Assembly: GCA_029204225.1 (NCBI GenBank) | Contig: MU832051.1 | Location: 1-64,000, forward strand | Direction of reading: 5' to 3' | Source of the DNA: Diphasiastrum complanatum | Taxonomy: Eukaryota > Streptophyta > Lycopodiopsida > Lycopodiales > Lycopodiaceae | Length of the DNA: 64,000 bases | Program-made: the position numbers and the translations under genes | The notes under the pieces: generated by a model | What the model saw: the letters and a program-made list of their open reading frames with translations, nothing else | Databases searched by the model: none | Told to the model about the DNA's origin: nothing | Shown: piece by piece, positions 9,822 through 22,768 of the stretch | Position numbering within the stretch: the stretch's first letter is position 1 | How the letters are laid out: each line of letters begins with the position of its first letter

Positions 9822-12210
9822 ATGGACCCAATTGATCAACTCGTACCTGTTGCACCCTTGCAAGTAGTACGGAGGGCACCTCATCTTGAAATGCCAAAAT
9901 ACGATGGATCAACAAATCCGATCAGGTTTCTCCAAATCTATGAACAAGCGTGCAATATCTATAACGAACAAACTCCATAAAAAAAGTTGAAACTGTTCCC
10001 TATGCAACTAGTAGCTACAACCCAAGACCGGTTCTTCAACCAATCAACCGAAGAAAATTCTATTTGGGAAGGGGTTAAAGAGGCTCTCATCACCCGCTTT
10101 AAACCAAGAAAGTTCTTGAAAGATCCATTTCTCCTGTTAAGCAAAGTCAAGATGGGTTTGCGAGAAAGGGTTCGAGACTATATTGAACGGGTCAAGCATC
10201 TACAATCCGAACGCAACATAGTCCTGACTCACGATTATGTGGTTCCTCGTGAAGTTACCACGAAGCATCCAAAGAGAATTCAGACATCGAGAGCAATATG
10301 CCTCATTGTAGGAAGCCATGGAAGATGCTATCAGATAAGAGGATGAAGGCTCAGATGATGATTCCTATCCAAAAATCTATCATCCGACTCTCTTAGCAAC
10401 ATCAACCTCCAATGTTTCAAGAATATTAACAGATTTGTTGATGGAACAAATGACAAAACTACACAAACAATAGATGAAAGAATTGACGACCTAGTTTGAT
10501 AAAAAATTGAAGGCTTTACAAGGTGCTATAGCATCATCTTCTAATGCACCAGATCAAAACCAACTACAGTACCCTCAAAGAGAGAATGTATGGTGTTCAG
10601 TCTGTACCCAAAACCATATGGCCAATGAGTGTCCAGTTTTGAAACATAATCTCAAACTGACATACGGTATTACCACCTGTGCAACGTGTCATCACACAAA
10701 CCATTGTTCTTCCCATTCAACCCTCGAATTATACAACAAAAGGAGAATAAATATTAGACCTCTTATCCATACCACCAAGGGGCACCGAATGCAGCACTGC
10801 AATTTGGAACGCCAATGGATCACTAGTGCATGGCTTTACCTACACCGGAGCCATCTAACAATCAAGTGGCCCATGTAAACTTGATAGCAGTAGAGCACGA
10901 GATACCACCCCAACTTGAGCAACAACAATGATATGGTCTGGACGAGCCATATGTCGATCCAACTATCAACAATATGTTGTGCCCTACGCTGCCCAACCTC
11001 AACGCCAGGGTGGAAGAATCTACGGCTGCTAGGGATGGAGAAGGACATCGAACTGAAAAATGTCCTCATAAGAGCATATTCACACTCTTTTGTTGAGAAT
11101 GCGGATACGGACACTATTACAAAAATTTCCCATTGAGACCTGGAGCAAGTGCACCCTTGACTCTAATCACAATGCAACCAACAATAGCTTCAGGAAGGAT
11201 GCCATAGAAAACTCCAATTTCTCATGTTCATGTGCTAGCAATCACATGAGCCCATAAACAGAAGGGAGTGACATCATCACCACTCTTCTCAGTGTCAATG
11301 GTAGATGATCAACCCTCAGCCACATGACCATATCCTAACACAAAGGAAGAAGGACATCAATATCAAAAGATATGCCATTGGATACAGGAGGCGCAGATAG
11401 AGGAAGTTGCACAAGCCAAGAAAAAACTTGCAAAACCTCTAGACCCGGAAGTTCCAACACCACCAATAGGGCATTCTGGAAGATTGGATCAAATAAGAAT
11501 GTGAGCCAACCACAAAAGAGCCCTTGTATTGTGCAGACTATGAAGGGACCAACAATGTCCTCAACATTAGGGTAGCGTGGGAGAGTGAACAACACAACGT
11601 CACCCTGCCAATCAAGCACAAGAGATATAAGGATGAATCTACAATAGTAGATGGAAGAATCATGAGTCAACTTGATATCCACTACCTTATATCAAAAATG
11701 GGAGTTTCAAGGGCTAAAGCCAGCAATATTTGCCATCAAATTAGCAGATTAGTCTTATGTGAAACCTAAGGGTGTAGTTGAAGACATCCCAATAAAGATA
11801 GCAGGAGTGCAGTTTGTAATCACCTTAGTGGTGATAGAATATTTAGAGTCTCCTTCCACCTATTGAGTTTTACTAGAGAGGCCTTGGTTGAGGGTCGTGC
11901 AAGTGATTCACAACTGGAAAACAGGAAAATTCACCTTTGAGAGTAGAGAGCAGGTTGTAAAGGTAGATCCTACCACGTGGTCGGTGAAACCTATTACACC
12001 CAAGGCTGATGATGGATTCTCCACCAAAGATCACAATATTGATCACCCAAGGCAAGCCAAGAGAGGTCATTATGATTCTCAAATGAATATTGTGGATTGG
12101 ACAAACACCTTAGCAACATTTGACTATATGGTTGGGCATGCATGTCAACCAGATTTAGATATAGAACCTAGGACATCTTCCCCCAAGGGATACACCCTAG
12201 ACACGTTGTA
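9822..12210 (+). pseudogene. Ty3/gypsy Gag-protease, heavily decayed
   Basis: Pieces of a gypsy polyprotein occur in order. The Gag matrix/capsid part has a start near MDPIDQLVPV (9822), MPKYDGSTNPIRFLQIYE and IWEGVKEALITRFKPR (10068-10115). A Cys/His cluster CSVCTQNHMANEC lies at about 10590-10630, with C-X2-C-X3-H-X4-C spacing. A second, broken knuckle (ECGYGHYYKN) is at about 11100-11125. The retropepsin end LLERPWLRVVQVIHNW is at 11870-11915; this is the conserved LLGRPW stretch that closes the gypsy protease. Stops and frameshifts break every segment, and the catalytic DTG/DSG was not located. No RT follows. Confidence 0.75.
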
Positions 12211-12402
12211 GGGTGTAGCAAGTAGGATGGTGACCAGCCCTCCACCTGTCAAGAAGGGTTAGAACACAAAGATAGTAATCTAACTATGCTTAGTTGCTAA
12301 AAACTTTAGTTGCTTTTCTACACAAAACTAACTCTACCCCATCTTAACTCTAACTCAACTAACGCTAACCACACACATTCATCTCTGGAATAGGTGAAAG
12401 GG

Positions 12403-12405
<3 letters not shown>

Positions 12406-12471
<66 letters not shown>
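12406..12471. repeat. (AG)n microsatellite, about 66 bp
   Basis: About 33 uninterrupted AG repeats. Open frames across it are artefacts of the dinucleotide. Confidence 0.95.
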
Positions 12472-12589
12472 CACTCATTAGCTATTGCATGAATCCATAG
12501 AAGAAGCTTTAACTATCAAAACAATGAATAAAAAAATGAAAGGGAAATAACAAATACAAACAAGAGCACAAGACACAAGGCAATGGCAT

Positions 12590-13085
12590 GTCAAATGGTT
12601 ACAAGAGGTGCCTTTCTATCTTTTGGGAGGCCCTTGCCCCTAGGTTTCTGTTGGCTACTTCAAGAAGGTAGGATTGAAATCCTAACCCTTCAAAAGAAAC
12701 ACATTCTAATCTATGATGCACAAAGAAGCACACCCCACCCACCACCATTTGACTTTTGACCACTAAACAAAACTTATGAAACTTAGTTAACTCAAACTTT
12801 GGCCTTTTTAACATTATTTTAATTACATGGCCCAAAGTCTAGTTTATTTAAAATACATTATTTAAAAGTGCTCATTGGGCTATGGGCTTATGCACGTAGG
12901 ATGCCATGGCCTTTGCAGCTTATTTCTACTTCGAGTCATTCTTATTTATGTGCAGAGAATACCCACATTAATTACAGGTGCTCATTGGGCTATGGGCTTA
13001 CGCACGCAAGATGCCACGGCCCTCGCAACTTTTTTCTACTTCCGGCCCTATTTATCTATGTGCAAGAAATCCCCACAACAGGGCC
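12590..13085. repeat. Dispersed repeat R1, copy 1, with an internal 111-bp tandem duplication
   Basis: The stretch matches 59470-59880 in the opposite orientation. Shared parts include GTGCCTTTCT/AGGTGTC, GGGAGGCCCTTGCCC, GAAGCACAC, GTGCTCATTGGGCTATGG and AGATGCCACGGCCCTCGCA. Here the GTGCTCATTGGGCTATGGGC module is tandemly repeated (12868 and 12979), whereas copy 2 has one. On the minus strand the end at 13080 reads TGTTGTGGGGATTTC, an LTR-like start, but I saw no PBS or TG...CA pair, so its class is open. Confidence 0.65.
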
Positions 13086-13370
13086 TCCGACCTGAAGTAG
13101 TGTTGGTCCCTTGGCACTATGAAGCTAGTAGGGACCCCGTGTTGCTTGTTGTCATCGGATGAGGTAGCTCATGACTTCTTCCATAAACTCTAGTATTTTT
13201 TGGATTTTCGCATCTTTGGAGGGGAAGAAGAACTTCTAGATGCCTGTGAGAAATTGCCTAAGAACATTGCTCGATAGTACACTCAAGCCACTGGAAGTTG
13301 GTCTTCAACTTTTTCAAATGCTAGGGATGTGTTCAGATCAAAGAATATGGGTGGCAAGTGGTTGTCCCAT

Positions 13371-14990
13371 CTAGTGGAGATGCATCAAAAACTCTAGGTC
13401 CCGGGCGAATTCAACTGTTGCGCGGACTGTGGGATCAAGGCACTTGATATAGTACTTAGAAAACTGGATGAGAGCCCTTTTGGCATGTACGTTCATGCCC
13501 CATCCATGCTTCGAGTAATTATTGGCCAGTTGAGTGTCTGGATGGTAATCTGGTCCAAGGGAATGCCACATTCTGCCCATTTTGGTCATCGTGAAATGGG
13601 GACAAAATGTGAGTTGATGCACAACTGGGCTAGTCACCTGATGGCCATCGGATCTTTCTCGAACGTGCGCTGCCACCAGTCAGGTTGTGGCCCCAATGCC
13701 AACAGGCATGCCAGCTCATTGCCTTTGATGTCTTTTGCTGAGAATGATATCTGTCAACCGTCGCATGAGTACTCATGTGGATACTGAACAAGATACTCAT
13801 TGATTTCGTCCTCCACGGTCTTTGGTTTACAGAATGTGCGGCTAGCTGATATGGTGCAAGAGCCTTGGGAGGTGGAAGCTTGTTGTTCCTTTGCAGTTTG
13901 TTCTTGGCTCTAGTCTGCGCCTTGGCTGGTGTCTAGGCCTTGGTCCTAAATACCAGGCCCCGCTGCATATATATCCTGGTCTTGGCTCAAACTAGCCTAT
14001 GCAGCTTCTAACGTGGATGGCGTTGGAATTACCATGAGGACTGGTTGCAGTTGTTGTGCTATGTGCCATTGTCAAGCCTTGAGAGTGGCCTTTGCTTGTG
14101 TGAGCTCTCTAAGGACACTTTGGTGGTAGTTGTTGAACTTTGTTTGATAGTCATCCAATGTTTGTATGTACAATTCCAACTGCTTCATGAGAAAATCCAT
14201 CTCATGTTGAATGAGAGGACGGTTGGTGGGGATTGGCTGGGCTAACCAAAGAGTCTTCTCTTGTTGCAGAGTCTGCACCTCCACTCCCCAGTGTTGATTC
14301 TCTATTTTCATTAATAGTAGTTGGACCTAGAGCGGGAGCGAGAGAGCTGCTATTGCGCATGTTGCTTAACTTCCTGGACCTTTTTTGAGGCATCAATTGC
14401 TGATTTGAAGAGGTCTTTGATGTATTTTTGAAGACCATCCTCATTTTATTTCAGCTTCAAGACCTGGTCCTTTTCTGCCTACTCATGCTGAATGGCCACC
14501 TGCAGGTCTTGTTGGAGGTATGTGAGTTCTGCTCATTGTATGGTGTTGTTGGTGGCCAATTCCACTATGCGGCCGTCCAGTGAGTTTTGGCTATTACCAT
14601 ATCTTGGATGAAAGTATCCAAGGTCAGGTACGCCATCATGACGTTGGTTGGCCCGGCCGGTGCGGTTTGGCTTGTTGGGCCTTATTGAGGTGTCGCCTCG
14701 GGTAGTGCACTATCTTTGTCATCATCTTCGATGAGACTTTTTGGAGCCATCACGTCGTTAGGTGTGGTGGGATTAGCACACTCTGGTGAAGCAATGTACT
14801 TTGTTTGCATGAACGCGTTATCGTCCAACGGTTTGTCAGACTCGGCAATCGGATTAGATGAAGCAGATGTTGGAATGACGGGTGTGGCAATGAGTGGAAG
14901 AGTGGGGAATTGGAGGGTGGTATCAAGGATGAAAGGAGATGAAGGAGGTGAGAGGTGGAGGAAATTCATCAAAGAGAGGATGTCAGGCAA
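13371..14990 (-). pseudogene. Degenerate unrecognised coding region
   Basis: Three separate minus-strand frames look like parts of one decayed gene: 14990-14682 (Pro/Ser-rich with an acidic EDDDKDS end), 14444-14072 (two overlapping frames with Gln-rich helix-like sequence such as LMKQLELYIQTLDDYQ), and 13676-13371 (with CPHF and YIKCLDPTVRATVEFARD). Many codons are preserved, but the frame changes several times. I do not recognise the family. The order, an N-terminal disordered part, then a coiled-coil-like part, then a conserved-looking block, would suit a retroelement structural protein. That is inference from the setting only. Confidence 0.35.
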
Positions 14991-15006
14991 TTTTTGGGAA
15001 TCTTGA

Positions 15007-16205
15007 GAGTTGATGATGAGGGGTGGAGTGGAAACGAAAGAATCAAGATGTTAAAATTGGCAAAAGCTAACTTGATCAAATCTTATAAATACCATAATGA
15101 CTAGTACCTATCATCATTATACATGTGTGGAGCCTGTTCCCACATGTGAAATAGATGCACTTGTCATTTAGAATAGTCATATAGGTTGTACATATCATTT
15201 TACTAGTGGCTAAAATGGCCAAAACCTAGTTTTCTAGCTATATGCCACTTGGCATCATTTTATTGGTAGGAGAAGCTATTTTACATGGATAGGAGTGATC
15301 TCACACATGTGTAGGACTTCTCACACATGTGAAAATATTAATAGTAGGTGAGATCTCACTTGTAGCAGATATTTTTGCAAGTCCCTATAAATTATGAAAA
15401 TTGCCTCGAATCAAGGGAGGTGGCTATAAGTTAGGAATCCTGGACCATGTGCCATATTGATGATACTTGGGTGGATCCTATGATGACTAGGCACTCTCAC
15501 ATGTGTCAAATCAGCTACGTCAGCAACAACTCTTGTGTATATATAGAGCCTCATTTGGCCATAATTAACAAGCAAGTGAAATATTGGTTTCGGGGCATTT
15601 CTTGAGTATTTTCAGTATTTGTCTTGTGATTTTATGATTCTATTAGTTTCTAACAATAGTGTACTTCAATCTTTGCTGGTAGTCTGTATTCTAACAAGTT
15701 TTCACATGTTTGAAACCAACAAGGCAAAGTTTTGATCATATTTAATTGTACTTGTTAGATTTCTTGATGTGGTGCAGTTTTTGCAAAGTACTAAAATGAA
15801 CTATGACATAGTCTACGTTGAACGTAGAGGAAGAGCTCCATTTTGACTAGTGATAGTTGACGATCGTTGAAGACGTCGAGCAAGTTGAGTCGACTAGTTT
15901 TCCCTTGCAAAGATTTCGATGTAGTTGATGACAGGATGTCGACGAAGTCGAGTTGATGAAGTCGATGATGTAGACATCGACGAAGTTGATCATGTTTCTG
16001 CTTCAAGCTGTATTGCATAGACTGTTCGACTTGTGCAAGTAAGACTTCATGCTATTGTAGAGAGAGAATATTTACATAGTATGCTGGTGCTTAGAAATTG
16101 AATTCGGATGAGTCAGAGTGAAGATTTTAACTCCAACATCCCACGCATGTTTCCATTATGTCTCATGACACGTCTCCCAGTTAGGGATCTGGCCACAGTC
16201 ATGGG
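15007..16205. other. Non-coding stretch with CACATGTG motifs and a GTCGA-rich block
   Basis: No gene seen. ACACATGTG or CACATGTG palindromes recur (around 15120, 15133, 15303, 15330, 15500). From about 15850 to 15990 the sequence is rich in GACGTCGA, GTCGACGA and AAGTCGA words, a low-complexity block. The end TTTTAACTCCAACA at 16125-16138 would read TGTTGGAGTTAAAA on the minus strand, an LTR-like start with no confirmed partner. Confidence 0.4.
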
Positions 16206-16870
16206 TTGTCCCATTTTTTCTCCATGAGTGACGATGAGGTCCTCAGTTACATGGATGAGATGTCTCCCTCACATGCAGGCAAAATCATGGAGAGACTACG
16301 AGCTCGTTGGGAGGCATGGAGTTCCAGTAGTTTGGCCGACTACCCATCAACATCCTCTCGTTCTGAGGAGATCCAGTCTCCAATCCCCTCCGACCAAGAT
16401 GTTTTCCCCTCCTAGGAGGGTCTTTTTGGCGGGAGTCCCTCCCCCGCACATGATAATGCTAGTGTCTCTTCTTGACATCCCGAGAGAAGAGAGATCGTAG
16501 AAGGAGTCATCTTCGCAGCAGCTCCTATTATGGAGGTGGCAACGATGATGTCGTGCCTCATGATGCGGTCTCAAGTCCAGCACATCCCTCTAGCAGGCCT
16601 TCTCCTAGGGATTCTTTACTTCGAAAAACACTAACTCAGGAAGTAGCATGCATGGCACATGATACTACAACTCCTACATCTATCACATGTGAGTATCCCG
16701 ACACCCCTTGTACTCACTCCTCACATTACCACTGCCTGCCCAAGGCCTCATTTCTCCTATGGGGACTCCATGGCACCGTGATCCCTCTTGCCAGGCCACT
16801 CCACCCATGTCAAGTGCTTCATCTTCCCAATGCTAGAAGGGACCGGGTGGAAAAGAAATACATAACCTGC
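16206..16870 (+). pseudogene. Unrecognised short ORFs, possibly a Gag-like remnant
   Basis: A 69-codon frame (16206-16415) encodes a Ser- and acid-rich peptide (MSDDEVLSYMDEMSPSHAGK). It is followed by 16472-16873 in another frame with no recognisable domain. The GC content is higher than in the flanks. I see no motif that names it. Confidence 0.2.
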
Positions 16871-16873
16871 TAG

Positions 16874-18590
16874 AAAGAATAGTTTAATTTGAGAAAGATA
16901 GATACAAGCAAAAGAGTGGGTATGTGATGCTAAGACAAAAAAGTTGCAGCTATTTTATTCATTGGTGAATTGAATTCAATTTGAAGTGGTAGACAACATT
17001 ATCGAATTGACTTTTATGCCATTTTATGTTTATATGTGTACATTGAAAAGCAACAACATGATTGAACAAAGTATACGACTATAGCTAAGTTGAATGAAGT
17101 TGCAAAGGCCAAGAACAAACAATATGTTAGAATTGGGTATGTTATTTCCAACATAATAATCCATAACTATTCCAAGATGAATGTAAACATGACAAGAAGG
17201 AAGAATAGCCCAAGGGAAGAGCCAATTGACAGGACAAAATTAGTTACAAGTGGACGAGATTAGTTTTGAAGAAAGAATGTTGAAGGATGGTAATGAAAAA
17301 CATGAAGACATTAGTGAGCACATTGAAATGTTAGTCTAGGCTTTAGAAATGGACACTAAGAGCAAGGAATAAGCTAGCAAACCACTTGCATTGACCTCCA
17401 TATTGGTGAATAGTTTTGAACTTATGCTTCTCACATGGTTGTAAAAGCTCATGGGGCTAGTGAGAACACGGCTGCAAATTGTAGACCTTGTGACGTGCAA
17501 CATTTTTGGTTTCTTGCTATGCATCCAAAATAATTTTCTTGCGGTGATGCATATCCCAACCGACGCCCTTCATGGAACATCCCCTCTTTCAAAACATCAT
17601 CTCATATCCTATTGGATAGAGTTATAGAATTGATGTTGATACACAAAAAACTTCTGTATGTGGATCAACCTAAATGGATGGAAACTATATAAAACCATGA
17701 TGAAAGCAAGGATGACTTAACATGATTATGCCATTGGTGCCCTATATGCACCCATACTCAACCACATAACTACCTATGTTGATTGTATGCCTATTTTTAG
17801 AATAAGCACTAGGCTCATTGATTGAAAAGCCTACCTCACCTTAAGTTGAAGTGTATTTTTGAAGAGAGATTTAATGGGCTAATGGTGAAATAGGTGAAGG
17901 GAAAGATGAGAAATGTAAAACCTCAATGAGTATAGGTCGCTAAGCATTGTTTTATACTTAAAGGGTGGTGTAGGCAATTAGATAACCAATAAATTGAATA
18001 GTATCTTTGACATCATGCATGCTTAATACTAATGACAAGTTGTTGGAGAGGAGATGTTAATTTTGTGGATCTTACCATGTTTTAAGCGTCTAGGTGAATC
18101 AGAAGTGAGGTGAATCTTGCAACAAAAGTTGCAGGATCCTAGCCTAGACGCCTAAGATATTTGTTTCCCTTATTCCCAAATCAAGCACAAGATTCAAGAA
18201 GCATTACTGGATGCACATGGTGATTGTTATTAGTTGAAGATAGGAATAGTGGTATAAGTAGGGTACGTATCGTTGTATACTTTGTGCGCCATCCAAGTCC
18301 AAATACTATTGCCTGCCCCTGACTGCTGCTCACACCACCTTCACCTTCGTTTTCCTTCGAGACCAACAAACCACGCAAGCAGCTGTCGAAACACCGCAAT
18401 AGGAGCAGCATATATACTGCATACACCTATACAGCGACGTGCACGCTGGTCTGTCCCTCTCTCTTTCAACCAAAAATCAAAACAGCCGCAGCATTGTACA
18501 TCAGTACGATTCACACAATACTAACATCCGTCAAGTTTTTTCTTTGACAAAACAGTTTGATCCTCGGTGCGGAAGGCTCGCTTGATCGAT
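16874..18590. other. Stretch without a supported gene
   Basis: AT-rich at first, with only short frames. The last 300 bases before the DUF1218 start (about 18270-18590) are richer in C and may hold its promoter and 5' untranslated region. I cannot point to a definite TATA box. Confidence 0.4.
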
Positions 18591-19761
18591 ATGGCAGTCA
18601 GTAAGCTGGGATGGGCGACAATTGTATTTACCGTCCCCGGAATAATTGCTTTTGCGCTGGGAATTTTGGCAGAGAACAAAAAGGTCACATTTTTCACTGC
18701 TTGCCCTGTGTTGCATTCAAAATTCATGCGCTTCCAGAATCCACAAATAGACACGCATTTGCAATAATTATAAAGTAGAAGAAAAATTTCAAATGTGACT
18801 TTCCGAACTACTCAGGGTTTTGAAATTGTAATTGTGATGTGCTTCCGTTCCTGAGGTACGATCATAGATTTAAGGAAGTTGACGCTGTTTCTGATAACGT
18901 CCTAACAGCCCGGAGATGATGCGATCCAACTGGAGCAGTCTAATGGTATAACTATTTGCCACTATCCTCACGATTCTTCAATTGCTTTGGGCATCCTGTC
19001 CATTGTATTTTTGTTCATATCCACGACTCTGGCTCTCGTGGCCCTTTTCTTTCCCTACCATGGCAAACCAGCCCCGGTTGCACGGCTCTCACAAAGCATT
19101 TTGTTTGTCATCTTCTTCCTGATTACCTTGTAAGTGAGCTTGTCAGAGTTAAATTTACTACTTTCATTCGTTGCTGGTCTACTTACAGTGCAAAAAATCT
19201 CGGGTTTCTAAAGCGTGGATGCTTATTAGTTGGTGCTACATCAAGGCCCAAGGGCTTGTGTTATTAATAGCTAAAGAGTAGTGAATACAACTTTCGAGCA
19301 TTTCCCAACGTGAAATCATCAAATACCCAAGGCTTGAGCTCACATTGTGCAACTGCATTCTAGAAAATCCAGCTGGCTCTAGCATTAACTGGTTCTTTTA
19401 CACTCCTGCTTGTGACTGTGTGTTCTGCTGTAATCATGCACGGTGCAGGGCTCTTTACTTCACTGCTGAAGGACTTCTGATGTGGGCTACAATCACCGAA
19501 AGCAATCACCGCAAGCATAACACTCATTATCAAGCCTTAGACTCCTGCCCCACTTCAAAAACTGGGCTTCTTGGGGGTGCCGGATTCTTGGCTCTGGATA
19601 CCACTCTTTTCTGGTTGATCTGCATGATGCTGGTTGTGAACTCCAGATCGGAACATTACGCAGCAACTGAGCTAGCTCTTGAGAATGAAAACGGTTTGTA
19701 TGCACAGGTGAATACTGACTATGGACCATCTATGGCAGGTCATTTCGCTGCCAAAGTTTGA
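18591..19761 (+). CDS. DUF1218 family membrane protein, spliced
   Basis: The product looks like a plant DUF1218 protein, a small four-helix membrane protein; members include regulators of leaf symmetry and secondary-wall composition. Exon 1 (18591-18683) encodes the first helix and AEN (MAVSKLGWATIVFTVPGIIA), with a clean GT donor at 18684. Exon 2 (18909-19129) has the conserved Cys (TICHYPHDSSIALGIL) and helices two and three, ending at a GTAAGT donor. A third coding block (about 19368-19443) carries another hydrophobic helix (LALALTGSFTLLLVTVCSAV). The last block, to 19761, has the family signature CPTSKTGLLGGAGFLALDTT, the helix LFWLICMMLVV, NSRSEHY, and an intracellular tail ending with a TGA stop. 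The join between blocks three and four (a 60-base intron or a frameshift near 19443-19502) is uncertain. It is the only convincing host gene here, and it lies between retroelements. Confidence 0.8.
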
Positions 19762-22338
19762 ATGTGCCACGGCTTTCGTCAGTCGTAGCTTCCAAGTTCC
19801 GAGCTGACCCATTGTGACCCATTAATTTTTCAGTTAATCTTTTCTATTATTCTCCCTGAGCTGAAAAGTGGAACCCGCACAATCTTCACCAACTTTTAGT
19901 ATCATATTACTGTGAGCTAAGGACAAATTGTTGTCCAAACTGTATAGTATCGTCTCAGGATATGATGGAAGCCTACCACAGCTGCAGTCATCAATCTGCG
20001 AGTTTTTCCATGTCAAAGCTTGAGGTTAACGAGGAAAGAAGGCAGGATAACGTAAAACGATGGAAGATCTTGCTCCTGGAGGTAGACAAGGCCTTTTCAC
20101 CTTTGCAAGCAATTCCTTTCCTCCTTTTCTTTTTCCTCTTGTATGTATGCGCCGTTATTTTACATCACACACTTTGAGACTGTGATCCTTCCGGCCGTGA
20201 AAAGCCTTGAACTCCAACGAGACGATGACAATTTTGTTCTCGTTCTTCGATTTTGCATTGCTCTTAGCATAATTAATTACAGTCGCTCTATGGTGTATCC
20301 CGTGGATTGCTCACATGTATAGCCAGGAAGCAAGATCCACCGAAAAAGGCCTTGTCTTCTTGAGCATGTCGTTACAATGCCAGCACCTATGGTCTCTTGA
20401 TGCAAATTATTCATCTTGGTTTTGAATCGAATGTAGCACCTTATTTTCAGAAAATGCGCATTAACCAATGGTTGTGTGAATATCGTATCAAAAATCACAA
20501 TTATCAAAGTGGAATCTCAAGAGGTCTTCATGCGATCCTCCTCACACTTCAAATAAAAGGATAACAACTAGCCTAGCATTACAATATGATTCAGGGAATC
20601 CTCATAGCCCCCATTTCAAATTATTGTAACACATATCCCTAATTGCACAAACGGGTGTCATGTCCTTCTTCTAAGTAAAACCAAGTGTGCATTGGAAAAT
20701 CAACAGCATTCATATATTGTTGTGAGATTTGTATTCCCAGGCAGGCTCACAGTGCCAACTAAGTCTTTTTTTTACCCCCACTTTTACCTCGAAGAATAAT
20801 CATTAGACTAACAAAGCACAAGAACACATAGATATCATGAGAATGGCATCCATAAGGTGTTGGGCTAGATCACCTATATGATTAGAATTTATTTGAATCT
20901 ATGAGTTGCGAATATGGATGTAGTCACTGTAAGTCAAAATGTGATTTTAATCTCAAAAATGGATATGCTCATACATTTAGTTCAAGTCCCTAACCTCATA
21001 GTTATAGTAAAACCATAAAAAATATGCTACAAACAATTAAAAAACATAGCAAATTGATGATGATGATGCATAAGAGGCTATTGACATCACAATATCCATT
21101 TAAACTTATTATAAATCAATAAACCACGCAAATTTTTATTGAAAGTATTATTGTAACAATGGATTCGTGTATGTTGGGCATGTGAGACATATTTGAACAT
21201 TTTGAAGCTCACAAGGGCAAGAGCAAAATGAGAAGATTTAAGCATCTTGAATGAAATTGAGCCATAAGATTCCTTGAAAGCTTCATACACAAAGGAACAA
21301 ACCATGAAACACATTAGAGAAAATATGGGCCCAAAGAGGGCCCTATAAGAAATGCCATGTAGGAAAGAGAAAAATAACAATCAAGTTATTAAAATATCAT
21401 TTTCTAACTTCTTTACGCATCTACTCGCACTACTTTCCACGAAAATGAATGCACCTTAGTTTAGTCACATCAAACTTCACTGGTGCTTAACCATAGTTAA
21501 ACTATAATTTGTGTCGAAATATTCCCTCCCAATAGTTGGGAACACTCAAAAATTCGAATTAGGAGTGACATTTCATAAACAAAGCCTACGCCATCTCTAT
21601 CTCCAAGGTCGAGTGTTTAGCGCCATCTCCAGCTTTGTTATTGTCATTATGTTGTTTATTACTATACTACTGTACCAATGACAAAGCTTATCATCTTCTT
21701 GTGAATCTGTCACCAGAATATCCTCCACTCATGACAAGAAATTCAAAGCGACCCAAATTGTCAACTTCTGATATGATCTGATACAGGGAGGAAAAGCTAA
21801 AGCATGTAGATTTATGGTCATCAGGAACAATGTATCCCATTGATTCATATTGATTGCAACACCTGGATTTTCATTCGGTGAGTCAATTAGTAATCTATGT
21901 GTCATGGCAAAAATGGCCTTTTAGGTTACTGTGAGAATTTGATGCTCTATGGGAATGCACATTCAGTGCAGAGAATACATTATTTGGAAGAGAAATTAAG
22001 AAAAATATCAAAGGAGTGCAAAGAAAAACGTACAAAGTTGAAAACTTGTTTGGAAGAAAATGAGATGTTCAAAAAGGATATCCAAAATTGAAATCTTCTG
22101 TCATTTTACAACTAGTAATGATGAGATAAAAACTGCATTTCAATCCATGCGTATCTCATATTTGTGTCTTGTTAAAGATATGGATGTGCTCAACAAAAAG
22201 GTCAGAAACAACAAGAAGAAAAGATTGTAACAAAGGATATATGTGATCTATCATCCAGAGGAGGTTATCGAAAAAGACGAAAGTCTAGAAACTTCTGAAG
22301 ATTGTTGAGCTTCTTGTACCAAGCTTGTGATGTCTACT
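19762..22338. other. Long stretch without a recognised gene
   Basis: After the DUF1218 stop I found no poly(A) signal I could trust and no conserved frame. A 64-codon frame at 21897-22091 encodes a Lys/Glu-rich, coiled-coil-like peptide (EEKLRKISKECKEKRTKLKT), and similar Lys/Glu words continue out of frame to 22230. It may be part of a decayed copia Gag, since an RT fragment follows on the other strand. Confidence 0.4.
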
Positions 22339-22690
22339 TCAAACCATAAACACATCGTACATTTGCGTGTAGCCCTTTGCCACAAGTTTGACCTTGTAGT
22401 GTCTGACAGTGCCATCTGATTTGACTTTTCTTTTGTATACCCATTTGCAGTCGACGATCTTTTTGTCGTCGGAAAGTGGCTCGAGTGTCCACGCCTCATT
22501 GAACCTCATTGAGTTGATCTCTTCTGACATTGCTTGCTTCAAGAATTCTCCTTCTGGACTTTGGATAGCTTCTTGATATGTATTCAGTTCTTTAGTGAAG
22601 TTGAAAAATTCAAACTCTGTATCTTCACTCCATTGAAGATTGTTGGCGAATCATTTTGGAGATCTTCTTTGACTTGTTGACTGTTCGTCG
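22339..22690 (-). pseudogene. Ty1/copia RT N-terminal fragment
   Basis: The start of a copia reverse transcriptase is visible: EEINSMRFNEAWTLEPL, then VDCKWVYKRKVKSDGTVRHY and LVAKGYTQ. Upstream on the same strand, EFEFFNFTKELNTYQEAIQS fits the linker before RT. The frame stops right after GYTQ at 22339. The catalytic YVDD part is absent. Confidence 0.85.
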
Positions 22691-22768
22691 TTGTTCGATT
22701 GTTTCATCTTCCTCATGTTGATCTTCAGCTTCCTGTTGCTCAGGAGTCACAACTAGAAAACTCTGTGT

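Noticed and set aside
12406-12471. Coding frames over the AG tract
   Set aside because: Pure dinucleotide repeat; all frames are open by composition.
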